From contig CAJXJF010000005.1 in the NCBI GenBank assembly GCA_913054475.1, positions 1 through 49,904 on the forward strand: DNA of 49,904 bases. The letters run 5' to 3'. Position numbers and translations under genes: made by a program. The first letter of the stretch is position 1. Each line of letters opens with the position of its first letter. The notes beneath the pieces were generated by a model. The model had not been told where the DNA came from, ran no database searches, and saw nothing but the letters and a program-made list of their open reading frames with translations. Positions 26,495 to 35,548 of the stretch are shown here, one piece after another. The DNA comes from an uncultured Nitratifractor sp. Lineage in GTDB: Bacteria > Campylobacterota > Campylobacteria > Campylobacterales > Sulfurovaceae.

Positions 26495-27750
26495 GCAGGA
26501 CGCTAAGGCTGATAGAGAAGGTCGAAGGTGAGGTCTCTCTCTCCTACAGAGTCGAAAACGGACGGCTAAGAGCTGTATCCACATCCTTTTTCTCGAGTAG
26601 AGGAATTGAAAAGATTCTTCGAAACAGAGAGGCGATGGATGCCCTCGTCATCAATCCCAGGGTCTGCGGGATATGCGGTCACGCCCATCTCATGGCGACT
26701 GTCAGGGCTCTGGAGAGTGCAATGGGAAATCCGAAGCTCACTGCGAAGGCGGAGGCTCTCAGAGAGCTTACACTCACTCTCGAGATGATACAGAACCACT
26801 TCAAATGGTTCTTTCTCACTATAGCGCCGCTACTTGGGATGAAGAGCCCCATACAGGCAGCCATCGAGCCTTCGCGAACAGCAGCTTCGATGATTGCCGT
26901 AGTGGCGGGTCAGTACCCCCACAACTCATACGCCATACCCGGAGGTGTGGTATGCGAGCCCACAATCCGTGAGAAGAGTATTCTTCTTTACTCTCTCGAG
27001 AAGCTGATAGGATATTTCACCCGATATATAGTCGATACCGACTTTAGAAGCATAGAAGAGTGCGAAAAGATAGAGAATATTCTACGGATGGATGGATATC
27101 TGCCCCAGGCTATGCGTCTGATTATGGAGAGAGGCTGGGAGAGGCTCGGTAGAAGCAGAGACAGATTCATAGTCTTCGGTGAAAACGGCATCTTCAGACA
27201 GGGCAAATCGATGGCTACGAGGTACTACCCCAGCCTCCGACCAGACTATATAGAGGAGTCTTTTGTCCCGGAATCGGGGGCCAACAGTGTAAGATACAGA
27301 GGCAGACACTACGAAACGGGACCTCTGGCAAGGGCTATGGTGGCGAAGAGACCTCTTATCAGAGAGGCTCACAGAAGATATGGCGATTCACTGTTGAGCC
27401 GTATAATGGCAAGAGTGTGTGAAATAGCCTCGCTTCTACACTACTGTCGGGAGCTGATAGCCGGCATCGACCTTTCGCAGGAGAGCTACATCGAACCCGG
27501 AGAGTTTCCCCAAAGCGGCGTAGGCTGGGGAGTGGTGGAGGCAGCAAGAGGTTCACTGATTCACAGGGTAGAGATAGAAGAGGGGCTCATAGCCGATTAC
27601 AGTATCATTACACCCACTCAATGGAATCTCGTAGCTTCCGATGCCGAAGAGGGGATATTGCATGGGGCTCTCGAGGGGGAGAGCGCGGACGCACCCATAG
27701 AGCTGATATTCAAATCGTTCGATGTATGCAGTGTGTGCACGACACACTGA
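26491..27750 (+). CDS. [NiFe] hydrogenase large subunit without C-terminal extension
   Basis: A 419-residue catalytic subunit. The L1 motif RVCGICGHAH (about residue 55) and the L2 motif DVCSVCTTH supply the four nickel-iron Cys ligands. The protein ends at the His of L2, so the short peptide normally cut off by a maturation endopeptidase is absent, as in H2-sensing regulatory hydrogenases and energy-converting ones. Other conserved parts are QNHFKWFFL and GGVVCEP. The start is GTG 26491. It is the last gene of the TetR-small-large set. A sensing or regulatory role, or a cytoplasmic uptake role, are both possible; sequence alone does not choose. Confidence 0.82.
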   Translation: MSRTLRLIEKVEGEVSLSYRVENGRLRAVSTSFFSSRGIEKILRNREAMDALVINPRVCGICGHAHLMATVRALESAMGNPKLTAKAEALRELTLTLEMIQNHFKWFFLTIAPLLGMKSPIQAAIEPSRTAASMIAVVAGQYPHNSYAIPGGVVCEPTIREKSILLYSLEKLIGYFTRYIVDTDFRSIEECEKIENILRMDGYLPQAMRLIMERGWERLGRSRDRFIVFGENGIFRQGKSMATRYYPSLRPDYIEESFVPESGANSVRYRGRHYETGPLARAMVAKRPLIREAHRRYGDSLLSRIMARVCEIASLLHYCRELIAGIDLSQESYIEPGEFPQSGVGWGVVEAARGSLIHRVEIEEGLIADYSIITPTQWNLVASDAEEGILHGALEGESADAPIELIFKSFDVCSVCTTH

Positions 27751-28033
27751 GAGTTTTGCCCCGGCTTTCACCCTAAAATCTCGAAGAAGCCCCCTATATT
27801 ATGGTTTTTCTCGGGTGATACAGAAATTTAAATACTCCCAGTGAGCCGACAGACTCCTATCCATCTTGTAGTTTCGAGATAGCAAAAGCGCTCAAAAGAC
27901 CCTCATGTTGGAAGGTTTGTGGTGGTTGTGCAGGCAAAACTCATCAACTTCGATATTCAAAAATTATAATATGCCCAAAAGCCGCGCGGGATAGTTTGCT
28001 GGTGGTAGCGAAAGGGGTAGAGGAGTAGATGAG
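27751..28033. other. Intergenic region between convergent hydrogenase and glycosyltransferase genes
   Basis: I see no gene, tRNA or clean terminator in these 283 bases. The sequence TTATAATATG near 27966 is promoter-like but faces no gene. Most likely it holds the 3' ends of both transcripts. Confidence 0.35.
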
Positions 28034-29020
28034 TCATCCTCTCCTGTATAGCGAGATGAGATACTTCAGTTTCACTACATTGTGGTATCCGACGATGCGG
28101 GAGAGATATGAGAGTCTGCCGGGAAAGGGGAGTGTATAGCGGTCGAAGCCGAGTCTCTCTATTTCGCGCTCGGCCTCTCTTCTGAGCTCTTCGAAAGCGG
28201 GATAGTAATTGATGATGAAGTTGAGAAAGGTGGTGGCGAGGGCCTGTCTGAGTCCTGGGTGCTCCAGACCCTCCGTATGTTTCTCGTAGAGTCTCAGACT
28301 CTCGAGAGTGGATACGGCGGCGCTTCTGCGGCGCACGGAAGAGACTGAATGCTCTGAGCTTCTTCTGTAGTAGACCATCGTATCCTCCGAGAGTATGACC
28401 TTTCGGGCTTCGAGTAGTACACGGCAGAAGAACTCTCCATCCTGGTTTTTGAGCAGTGTTTCGTTCCATGGACCGGCCTTTTCTATGAGAGAGCGGTGTG
28501 TCAGCCACCCCATGACCACACCGAAACCCCCTCCGCTCCAGGCATCCACGAGCCAGTCCAGTCCTGAGTCGTAGCTTCTGTCTATCCTCTGTCGGACTGC
28601 TTTCGCATCTTGCGGACTCTTTTTGAAGTATGAAAATTTCGACGAGCAGACTATCTCGTTTCCATATTTTTCAAAAAGTCTCATCTGAGCCTCGATTTTG
28701 TTTTCGCTCAGCAGATCGTCGGCATCGAGATACTGTATATACTCTCCACGGCACTTTTCGAAAGCGAGATTTCTCGCCCTCGGTGCACCCGAGTGTTTTT
28801 GTCTATATAGCCGTATATTCGGGAATTTTCGGCAATAGTCCTGCACGAGCTTTGCACCGGCATCTTCGGAGCCGTCGTCCACCACCACTATCTCCAGCTT
28901 TTTCCAGCTTTGTGCCAGAGAGCTCTCGAGCGTGTCGCAGATATACTCCTGTGCATTGTGCATGGGGATGAGAATGGAGACGAGAGGCTTCTTCTTCTCT
29001 TTGTCGCAGGATAGGGACAT
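28034..29020 (-). CDS. Family 2 glycosyltransferase
   Basis: A 328-residue inverting GT-A glycosyltransferase. N-terminal VSILIPMHNAQEYI and LEIVVVDDGSED bind the nucleotide sugar, and the DxD-type motif is YLDADDLLSE (about residue 103). The acceptor side contains WNETLLKNQDGEFFCRVLL, matching the ED-like catalytic region. No membrane span is evident, so it probably works at the cytoplasmic face, decorating a surface glycan. Four bases separate it from aroC, but it is not part of the shikimate pathway. Confidence 0.82.
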   Translation of the reverse strand: MSLSCDKEKKKPLVSILIPMHNAQEYICDTLESSLAQSWKKLEIVVVDDGSEDAGAKLVQDYCRKFPNIRLYRQKHSGAPRARNLAFEKCRGEYIQYLDADDLLSENKIEAQMRLFEKYGNEIVCSSKFSYFKKSPQDAKAVRQRIDRSYDSGLDWLVDAWSGGGFGVVMGWLTHRSLIEKAGPWNETLLKNQDGEFFCRVLLEARKVILSEDTMVYYRRSSEHSVSSVRRRSAAVSTLESLRLYEKHTEGLEHPGLRQALATTFLNFIINYYPAFEELRREAEREIERLGFDRYTLPFPGRLSYLSRIVGYHNVVKLKYLISLYRRG

Positions 29021-29024
29021 CCGG

Positions 29025-30107
29025 CTATCCGTTATAGACTCTCTCGAGATACTCCATCCTCGAGCCCATATTCAGCAGGAGTGCGTCGGCGAGCACGATC
29101 GCCATCATCGCCTCGCACACTATGCTTCCTCTTATCGCCACACACGGGTCGTGTCTGCCCTTGAGCTTATATTCGATCGCTTCGTTTTCTATATTGACAC
29201 TCTTTTGCTCTTTGAATATCGAAGGGGTGGGCTTGAAGTAGGTTTTTACCACTATCTCTTCGCCGTTGCTTATACCGCCCAGAATTCCGCCGGCATTGTT
29301 GCTTTCGAAGCCTTCGGGTCTTATGGGGTCGTTGTTCCTGCTTCCCCTGATTCTTGCAGCCTCTATGCCGTTGCCTATCTCGACGGCCTTGGCGGCGTTT
29401 ATACTCATCATCGCATCGGCCAGCATGGCGTCGAGCTTTCCGTAGATAGGCTCTCCCAGCCCCGCAGGTACTCCGGAGGCGACCGTCAAGACCGCACCGC
29501 CGATCGAGTCGTGATCTCTTTTGGCCTGCATGATGGCCTCTCTCTGGGCACTCTCCACTTCCGGGTCGAGAGCGTTGAGTTCGCTCTCTATCGCGTGCTC
29601 GAAGTCGAATCTCTCCTCCCTTCCCTCTATACCCCCTATTTCGCAAATCCCCGCTCTTATCCCGATACCGAGCTTTCCGAGCATGAGTTTGGCAAGGGCT
29701 CCGGCAGCCACTCTCGCCGCAGTTTCTCTCGCGGAGCTTCGTCCGCCGCCACGGTAGTCTCTGATGCCATACTTGTGCCAGTATGTGAAGTCGGCATGAC
29801 CGGGACGGAAGAGAGCCTTGACATTGTCGTAGTCTCTGCTTCTCTTGTCCTGGTTGAAGATGAGCATGGCTATCGGTGTGCCTGTGCTTCTGCCTTCGAA
29901 TGTTCCGGAGAGTATCTCCACCCTGTCGGGCTCTTTTCGAGCGGTCTCGAGCTCCGTTTTGCCTGGTCTCCTGCGGTCGAGTTCGGCCTGGATGAAGGCT
30001 TCGTCCACCTCCAGCCCCGCAGGTATGCCATCGACGATACAGCCTATGGCTTTGCCGTGCGACTCACCAAATGTGGTGAAGCTGAATCTCTCTCCGAAGC
30101 TGTTCAT
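29025..30107 (-). CDS. aroC: Chorismate synthase
   Basis: Catalyses EPSP to chorismate with reduced FMN. The 360-residue sequence begins with [20 protein letters not shown] and has [25 protein letters not shown]-type segments, including the FMN-binding [16 protein letters not shown], and [19 protein letters not shown]. Active-site His (ESHGKA and the PGHAD His) are present. Its start overlaps the rnc stop by four bases (ATGA). Together with the type II DAHP synthase at 12-13 kb this gives two ends of the shikimate route in the window. Confidence 0.95.
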   Translation of the reverse strand: MNSFGERFSFTTFGESHGKAIGCIVDGIPAGLEVDEAFIQAELDRRRPGKTELETARKEPDRVEILSGTFEGRSTGTPIAMLIFNQDKRSRDYDNVKALFRPGHADFTYWHKYGIRDYRGGGRSSARETAARVAAGALAKLMLGKLGIGIRAGICEIGGIEGREERFDFEHAIESELNALDPEVESAQREAIMQAKRDHDSIGGAVLTVASGVPAGLGEPIYGKLDAMLADAMMSINAAKAVEIGNGIEAARIRGSRNNDPIRPEGFESNNAGGILGGISNGEEIVVKTYFKPTPSIFKEQKSVNIENEAIEYKLKGRHDPCVAIRGSIVCEAMMAIVLADALLLNMGSRMEYLERVYNG

Positions 30108-30784
30108 CCTCTCTCCTCTCTGAGCTTTTTGAGCGCTATCTCGGCCGCCTTCTGCTGAGCCTGTTTCTTGCTTCTCCCCTTCGCTCTGGCTATGGCCTTG
30201 CCGGATAGCTCCACCGCGATTTCGAACTCTTTTCTATGGTCCGGTCCGCTCGCACCCACGAGGATATAGTCCGGAGTGACACCGTGTGTAGCCTGTGTGA
30301 GCTCCTGTAGAGCCGTCTTGTAGTCTTTGCAGAGGGTATCGAGGTCTATACGGGGATAACTCTCCCGTATGAGCTTCACCGCTATCTCCCGACTCTTTTG
30401 CAGGCCGGCTTCCAGATAGATGGCGCCTATGACGGCTTCGAAGGCATTGGAGAGGAGAGATGGCTTCTCTCTGCCGCCATTGTTCTCTTCGGCGGCGGAG
30501 AGATAGATATGGTCTCCCAGCCCTATCTTTTTGGCCAGCAGCGCGAAACCGCTCTCGTTTACGAGAGAGGCTCTTATTTTGGATAGTATCCCCTCATCCT
30601 TGTCGGGAAACTCTCTGAAGAGAAACTCCCCCACTATCAGATCGAGTACGGCATCTCCGAGAAATTCGAGACGCTCGTTGTTGTAGGGTTTTTTGTAACT
30701 CTTGTGGGTCAGGGCCTCTATGATGAGACCTTCGTCCTCGAATCGGTATCCCAGTCTCTCTTCTAATCTCCGATAATCTTTCAT
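30104..30784 (-). CDS. rnc: Ribonuclease III
   Basis: Double-strand RNA endonuclease for rRNA and mRNA processing. A 226-residue protein with an N-terminal RNase III domain carrying the signature [16 protein letters not shown] and the catalytic [18 protein letters not shown] acidic residues. A C-terminal dsRNA-binding domain (about 155-226) has [11 protein letters not shown] and [17 protein letters not shown]. Four bases after the rnhA stop, with coupled translation to aroC. The aroC-rnc-rnhA grouping recurs in Campylobacterota as I recall. Confidence 0.95.
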   Translation of the reverse strand: MKDYRRLEERLGYRFEDEGLIIEALTHKSYKKPYNNERLEFLGDAVLDLIVGEFLFREFPDKDEGILSKIRASLVNESGFALLAKKIGLGDHIYLSAAEENNGGREKPSLLSNAFEAVIGAIYLEAGLQKSREIAVKLIRESYPRIDLDTLCKDYKTALQELTQATHGVTPDYILVGASGPDHRKEFEIAVELSGKAIARAKGRSKKQAQQKAAEIALKKLREERG

Positions 30785-30788
30785 AGAT

Positions 30789-31214
30789 TCAAAACTCCTT
30801 CATCTTTTGGGCTTCCCTGCGTGCCATGGCGTCGCACTCTTCGTTTTCGGGATGTCCCGCATGTCCTCTGACCCATCTGGCCGAAACTCTGTGCTCTTTG
30901 GCCGCAGCGATATACTCTCTCCACAGCTGCGGATTCTTGACTTTTTTGAAATCTCTCTGCATCCATGATGCAAGCCACTCGTTTATACCCCTGGCCACAT
31001 ACGAACTGTCGGTTACGACCTCCACTTCGCAGGGCTCTTTGAGCATTTTCAATCCCTCTATCACGGCCTTGAGCTCCATACGGTTGTTGGTGGTATATTT
31101 TTCACCGCCGCTGTAGTTGCGCCGTGAGCCCTTGTACTCCAAGATACCTCCGTAGCCTCCGGGCCCGGGGTTTCCAAGACTGGAACCGTCACAATAGAGT
31201 TTCACCCGTTTCAT
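30789..31214 (-). CDS. rnhA: Ribonuclease HI
   Basis: Cleaves RNA in RNA:DNA hybrids. The 141-residue protein starts [20 protein letters not shown] and keeps the catalytic carboxylates: Asp in CDGSS, Glu in NNRMELKAV, Asp in VTDSSYV and Asp in NEECDAMA, plus the basic [11 protein letters not shown] His loop. I chose ATG 31214 from family conservation. A TTG five codons upstream (31229) has a better GGAGGAG site and may be the true start. Either way the gene overlaps the end of the TPR gene by 26-41 bases. Confidence 0.92.
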   Translation of the reverse strand: MKRVKLYCDGSSLGNPGPGGYGGILEYKGSRRNYSGGEKYTTNNRMELKAVIEGLKMLKEPCEVEVVTDSSYVARGINEWLASWMQRDFKKVKNPQLWREYIAAAKEHRVSARWVRGHAGHPENEECDAMARREAQKMKEF

Positions 31215-32259
31215 CTCTTTTTTTGGCAAGCGACTCCTCCACCTCTATAGAATTTACCGCCATACATTCGGGACAGCGCTCGAAAGATACGGGAAAACTG
31301 TTTTTGCACTCTCTGCAGAGGTACGAAAAGAGCATATCCCCATCTCTGAAGCCGCTTTTTCTCGCGGCACACAACATATCCAGCTCGAATATACCGCACT
31401 CTTTGACGACATCTTCGATATCTCCCCTCGCGAAGTAGAGAGCGCTGAGTTTTTTACTTCTTTTAATTATATCCAATTGAAGTTGCGAATATGGAAGATA
31501 CCAGAGTATATCCATAATCTCTTCCACCCTCTCCTCCTTCACACTCTCCCATGCCGATTCGGTATTCAGAGCGAAGAGCTGTCTGATAACGGGGCGATAG
31601 AGCGAATCTTCCTCTCCGAGTAGTTCGCAGAGCGCTTCGACCTTTTTCGAAGGGCTCAGATCGTTTTTCGAGACTATCTGGCGATACTCTATATATTTCG
31701 AAAGTCGGGATATCTTCTCCCCTTGTGCCTCGAGAGCCTCGAGAGCCTCTTTCGCTCCTTCGTAGTCGTGCAGAGTTTCGTAGAGAAGTTCCAGATTGTA
31801 GAGTACATCTTTCCTTCTCGGATGTCTGGATATTATCTCTTCGAATATATCTTCGGCTCTCTTCAGAAAACCAGCCCTTAGATAGACCTTGCCCAGATAT
31901 ATCAGAATCTCGTCGTCTCTCGTATGTCTTATGAGATAGAGACATATACTTATGGCCCTGGAGTAGTCGCCGCTCTTCTCGTAGGCTCTTGCAAGCATCA
32001 GTAGAGGTTTCTCCATACCCTCTTCGAAAGGTATGTTCTCCTCCTCCAGAGCGCAGGTGCCGCTGTCGAATCTGTCGAGAAAGCCGAAGAGTCTTCTTTT
32101 GAGTCTCTCCTGTCTGTATATACTCCAACCGTACGACGCTATCGAGATGGCGAAGGCTATAAGAAGAATGAGAATGATACTAAATATGGGATCCCTGTAA
32201 TCAGGCAAAAAACTGTCCACATCCGCTCCGCTTCCATAGTGATGGGAAATTCTATCCAA
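31189..32259 (-). CDS. Membrane-anchored TPR protein with C-terminal zinc ribbon (LapB-like architecture)
   Basis: A 356-residue protein. One membrane span (about residues 24-45, IFSIILILLIAFAISIASYG) anchors the N-terminus; TPR-like helical repeats follow (for example PLLMLARAYEKSGDYSRAI, LIYLGKVYLRAGFLKRAEDI and VLYNLELLYETLHDYEGA). A C-terminal rubredoxin/zinc-ribbon pair YLCRECKNSF and ERCPECMAV closes it. This anchor-TPR-zinc layout is that of LapB/YciM, which adjusts lipopolysaccharide synthesis in enterobacteria. Homology and function are inferred from layout only. The start is TTG 32259 with no strong upstream site, so it may be later. Confidence 0.7.
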   Translation of the reverse strand: MDRISHHYGSGADVDSFLPDYRDPIFSIILILLIAFAISIASYGWSIYRQERLKRRLFGFLDRFDSGTCALEEENIPFEEGMEKPLLMLARAYEKSGDYSRAISICLYLIRHTRDDEILIYLGKVYLRAGFLKRAEDIFEEIISRHPRRKDVLYNLELLYETLHDYEGAKEALEALEAQGEKISRLSKYIEYRQIVSKNDLSPSKKVEALCELLGEEDSLYRPVIRQLFALNTESAWESVKEERVEEIMDILWYLPYSQLQLDIIKRSKKLSALYFARGDIEDVVKECGIFELDMLCAARKSGFRDGDMLFSYLCRECKNSFPVSFERCPECMAVNSIEVEESLAKKRDETGETLL

Positions 32260-32335
32260 TCACTCATAAGAATGAAGAATCGACGGTCTGCAGAGCCCCA
32301 ATCCAGCCCAACTGCTCGCATTATGTTTCGTGATG

Positions 32336-32341
32336 TATAAT
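32336..32341 (+). promoter_or_regulatory. -10 box before the 62-residue peptide gene
   Basis: A perfect TATAAT 23 bases before the peptide start, with no convincing -35. With AAGGAGG at 32351-32357 it indicates a transcribed, well-translated short gene. Confidence 0.45.
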
Positions 32342-32363
32342 AAAGCCAAGAAGGAGGGTTTCT

Positions 32364-32552
32364 ATGAAAAGAGAGAAAGAGGAGAGAGCTGAAAGTGCCG
32401 AAAAAAGGACGGCGCAAAGCGAAAAGAGACGCAAGTTTCTAAAAAAGGCCGTCTATGAAGCTCCGAAATTGATTATCTTGGGAGAGATAGTCAAACCGAA
32501 ACGAAGCAAAGCAGATCTTGGACCGCCACCGAGTGACCCCGATTGGGAGTAG
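32364..32552 (+). CDS. 62-residue peptide of unknown function, leader-like motif
   Basis: A short gene with a strong ribosome-binding site (AAGGAGG, seven bases upstream) and a -10 box. The N-terminal half is charged (MKREKEERAESAEKR), then RRKFLKKAVYEAPKLIILGE and a proline-rich acidic tail GPPPSDPDWE. RRKFLKKA resembles the start of twin-arginine signals, but the following stretch is interrupted by charged residues and has no cleavage site. YEAPKLIILG fits the YxxPxLxxxG pattern of lasso-peptide leaders and related RiPP precursors. No lasso cyclase or protease is nearby. The convergent neighbour is the uroporphyrinogen methyltransferase, whose operon includes the radical SAM protein NirJ. 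No function can be assigned. Confidence 0.6.
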   Translation: MKREKEERAESAEKRTAQSEKRRKFLKKAVYEAPKLIILGEIVKPKRSKADLGPPPSDPDWE

Positions 32553-32566
32553 TCTTATACAGAAAT

Positions 32567-33298
32567 CTATCTTTCGAACCAGCTGAGCTCTTCGTGTAGT
32601 TTCACGACCTCTCCCACCACTATGAGTGCGGGGGTGGGCAGATCTTTGGCTTTTTCATATATATCTTCAAGGGTACCGGTGACAGTCTTCTCGTCGCGCC
32701 ATGTACCCCTGCTGATAACGGCTATGGGGAAATCTTTCGGTTTGCCTATCTCTATGAGCTTTTCGACTATGAAACTCAATCTGTGCAGTCCCATCAGAAA
32801 TATGATAGTGTCGTCCGTTTTGTAGTTCTCCCAAGGTATCTGAGACTTCTCCTTGGCAGCTTCGTGTCCAGTCACTACGCGAAAGGAGACGGTTATACCT
32901 CTGTGTGTCACCGGTATGCCCGCATATTCCGGTACGGCTATGGCGGAGGTCACTCCAGGGATAAATTCGAACTTCACCCCTCTCTTTTTCAGATATAGAG
33001 CCTCCTCTCCGCCTCTTCCGAAGACGAGAGGGTCTCCACCCTTGAGTCGTACCACCTTTTCGTACTTCAGAGCCGCGCGGTAGATCGTTTCGTTTATCTC
33101 CTCCTGTGGAAGTGTGTGGCGGCTGTCCTCCTTGCCGACATAGACGAACTCACAACCGTCTTTTGCCTCCGAGAGTATATCGGGATTGGCGAGTCTGTCG
33201 TAGATTATGACATCGGCCTCTCTTATGACTCTTAGGGCCTTTATCGTAAGCAGTTCGATATCTCCCGGACCTGCGCCGGTAAGATAGACTCTACCCAT
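32567..33298 (-). CDS. cobA: Uroporphyrinogen-III C-methyltransferase
   Basis: Uses two SAM to make precorrin-2, the precursor of sirohaem and haem d1. The 243-residue single-domain protein (no CysG dehydrogenase part) has VYLTGAGPGDIELLTIKALR, DRLANPDIL, VVRLKGGDPLVFGRGGEE, GVTSAIAVPEYAGIPVTHR and MGLHRL, all SUMT signatures. Its start overlaps the nirJ end by eight bases, placing it last in the minus-strand nir operon. This provides tetrapyrrole for both the divergent sirohaem reductase and the haem d1 genes. The dehydrogenase/ferrochelatase step must lie elsewhere. Confidence 0.92.
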   Translation of the reverse strand: MGRVYLTGAGPGDIELLTIKALRVIREADVIIYDRLANPDILSEAKDGCEFVYVGKEDSRHTLPQEEINETIYRAALKYEKVVRLKGGDPLVFGRGGEEALYLKKRGVKFEFIPGVTSAIAVPEYAGIPVTHRGITVSFRVVTGHEAAKEKSQIPWENYKTDDTIIFLMGLHRLSFIVEKLIEIGKPKDFPIAVISRGTWRDEKTVTGTLEDIYEKAKDLPTPALIVVGEVVKLHEELSWFER

Positions 33299-34421
33299 TG
33301 GCCATCCTTCTCGTTTCCTCTTCGAGATAACATGACGGATCTTCCGCCCAGAGCTCGCCGCTTATGGCGTATGCTCTGCTTCTCGAGCCTCCGTTGCATA
33401 TATCTATCACTCCGCACTCGGAGCATTTTCCACCCAATCTTCTGGGATGCTCTCTGAGTCTCGCAAGCATTTCATTCTCGTCGTCGAGCCATATTTCGGA
33501 AAAGGGGCGCTCGGTGATATTGCCTATAGTGAAGGGGAAGAAGGGGTCGGGTTTCACATTGCCCATCCAGTCGATATTGCCAAGCTTCCTACCTGCGCTG
33601 TTGCCTCCCCAGGCCCTGAGACGGCGAAGCATCTCCTCTCTCTTGTGTGGGTAGCGGGCCGAAAACTTTTCGAGAAAGACGATGGCGTCCATCTCCATAT
33701 TGCCCGTGACGATATCTATCTTTTTACCGCTTTCGTAATAGTCGAAAGCCTTTTCTATGATAAAGTCCACGAACTCTCTTCGCTCTTTTGGTGATATATC
33801 CATCTTGAGATTATCCAGACCTCTGCCGCTATATACGAGATGAGATATATATATCTTGTTTACAGCTATCTCTTCGGCGAGTTCGAAGATGGAGTAGAAA
33901 CTCTCCTTCGTCTCCTGTGTGAGTGTAAAGCGGATTCCGGCATTTCCGCCATGCTTCTGAATCAGCGCTATGGCGTCGAGGCTCCTTCTATATGCCCCTT
34001 TCAAACCTCTGAAGTGGTCGTGCACCTCTTCTATTCCGTCGATACTTATGCCGATATAGTTGAAGGTATCGATGATGGCATCTACACTCTTTTCGTTTAT
34101 GTAGAGTCCGTTGGTCGATAGATAGGTGACGATTCCAGCCTCTCTCATGGCGGATGATATTTCGAAGATATCTTTGCGAATCAGCGGCTCTCCACCGGAG
34201 AATATCACGAAACGGATACCGGCCTTTTTGAGCTCGGCAATGGTGGAGAGGATAAATTCGGTACTGAGAAAATCCTTACTGTTGGGGTCCGCGTAACTAT
34301 AGCAGTGTCGGCATGCCAGATTGCAACGGTTGGTGAAGTTCCATATGATTATGGAACCGTTCAGAGAACGCTCCGGTCTCTCCTCGAGTACTGAGGCTAT
34401 CAGATTGCTTAGCCTAAACAT
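33291..34421 (-). CDS. nirJ: Haem d1 biosynthesis radical SAM protein NirJ
   Basis: A 376-residue radical SAM enzyme thought to act on didecarboxysirohaem, replacing propionate groups during haem d1 synthesis. The start MFRLSNLIASVLEER is typical of NirJ, and the SAM-cluster motif is CNLACRHC. A C-terminal SPASM-like cysteine set, CSECGVIDICNGGSRSRAY, would hold a second 4Fe-4S cluster. I chose ATG 34421 because it overlaps the nirF stop as TGATG and begins the conserved sequence. A role as RiPP maturase was considered because SPASM domains are shared, but the overall sequence fits NirJ better. Confidence 0.88.
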   Translation of the reverse strand: MFRLSNLIASVLEERPERSLNGSIIIWNFTNRCNLACRHCYSYADPNSKDFLSTEFILSTIAELKKAGIRFVIFSGGEPLIRKDIFEISSAMREAGIVTYLSTNGLYINEKSVDAIIDTFNYIGISIDGIEEVHDHFRGLKGAYRRSLDAIALIQKHGGNAGIRFTLTQETKESFYSIFELAEEIAVNKIYISHLVYSGRGLDNLKMDISPKERREFVDFIIEKAFDYYESGKKIDIVTGNMEMDAIVFLEKFSARYPHKREEMLRRLRAWGGNSAGRKLGNIDWMGNVKPDPFFPFTIGNITERPFSEIWLDDENEMLARLREHPRRLGGKCSECGVIDICNGGSRSRAYAISGELWAEDPSCYLEEETRRMANG

Positions 34422-35548
34422 CAGAACGGTCTCTTTTTCAAATCGGGGGCTTTGTCGAAGAGGAAAATCCCCGAGGGTTTGGGTACGGGCCACTCGAAAT
34501 TTTTCCACCACTTCGCCGGGTCAGGGTCCGATGTGTTGTAGGCGAGTACCATATTGGCTGTATTGACACTGAAATATAGATGTGGTGAATTTTTCGACCA
34601 GCGCACATGCAGTACCCAACCGGGCAGTTCGTAACGGGCTACCACCTCGAGCTTTTCGGTATCTATAATCTGTACTATGGGGAACTTCTTACCGCTGAAA
34701 GTCACTGCGAGCCACTTTTTGTCGGGGCTTAGAGAGGTGAATACAGGATTGCCCTCGACCTCTATCGATTTGACGGCTTTGAAGTCGTGGTCGAATACGA
34801 AGACCTTCTTGTTGCCCACGGCTGGAATGAAAAAATATTTGCCGCTAATACTCCAGAAACCGAAGTGCGGTACCTTGAGGATACGCTCCTTTTTGTCGAG
34901 TTGGAGCGGTACCTTTCTATACTTCATCGTATCGAGGTCGAGTACACCTATCTCAGGAGAGTTGAAGAGCCCCACTACATAGAGATTTCTATCTATCATC
35001 GCATCGAAGGGAACCTTGCCGATATTTTCGAATCTCTTTTCGAGTTCGAAGTGGGGCTTTCGAGCCTTCGGGTCGCTATTTTTCATAACCCATATTTCGT
35101 CGCTGTCCATACAGGCGAAGATAAGCCTCTCTCCATACTCCTTGATACCTACATTTCTGCTGCCTGTCTTTATACTCTGTATGGGATTGAGGTCTCTGTC
35201 GAGAATCTCGACCGTTTTGTTGTCGTAGTTCGCCACCGCTACATAGTTATCGCTAACGATAAAGCCGATGGCGCTTTTGGATGTTCTATACTCCTTGAGT
35301 TTCTTCTCCTTGAGCGGGTCGAACTTTATGACATAGCCGTCCCTGCTTATGAGATATCCGTCCTTGTCGCGGAACTTGACCACGGCATGGTTGCAGTTTC
35401 TCATATTCTTTATCTCGTTTGTTAGGAGATTGAAATCTATCACCGCAAGTGCCGAATTTTCTCTCTCTACCACGAAGAGTTTCTCTCTGGCCTGAAGCGT
35501 GCCCAGGAGCACAAAAGCAAGCAGTAGGGTCTTTGCAATCTTTCTCAT
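34421..35548 (-). CDS. nirF: NirF-like cytochrome d1-fold protein
   Basis: A 375-residue periplasmic protein with an N-terminal signal peptide (MRKIAKTLLLAFVLLGTLQA). The rest is an eight-bladed beta-propeller-like repeat sequence, with REKLFVVERENSALAVIDF at its start and HVRWSKNSPHLYFSVNTAN near the end, matching the cytochrome cd1-like NirF family. NirF is required for haem d1 formation, probably as a dehydrogenase of the last side chain. There is no cytochrome c motif (CxxCH), so it is not NirS or NirN. It overlaps the upstream cytochrome gene by four bases (ATGA). Confidence 0.87.
   Translation of the reverse strand: MRKIAKTLLLAFVLLGTLQAREKLFVVERENSALAVIDFNLLTNEIKNMRNCNHAVVKFRDKDGYLISRDGYVIKFDPLKEKKLKEYRTSKSAIGFIVSDNYVAVANYDNKTVEILDRDLNPIQSIKTGSRNVGIKEYGERLIFACMDSDEIWVMKNSDPKARKPHFELEKRFENIGKVPFDAMIDRNLYVVGLFNSPEIGVLDLDTMKYRKVPLQLDKKERILKVPHFGFWSISGKYFFIPAVGNKKVFVFDHDFKAVKSIEVEGNPVFTSLSPDKKWLAVTFSGKKFPIVQIIDTEKLEVVARYELPGWVLHVRWSKNSPHLYFSVNTANMVLAYNTSDPDPAKWWKNFEWPVPKPSGIFLFDKAPDLKKRPF

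Noticed and set aside
27751-28033. tRNA or small RNA gene between convergent genes
   Set aside because: No cloverleaf arms or TTCRANY loop and no terminator-like hairpin were found by eye.
32364-34421. Lasso-peptide or SPASM-RiPP cluster
   Set aside because: The peptide matches a leader pattern, but no cyclase, protease or transporter is present, and the radical SAM protein fits NirJ next to nirF.
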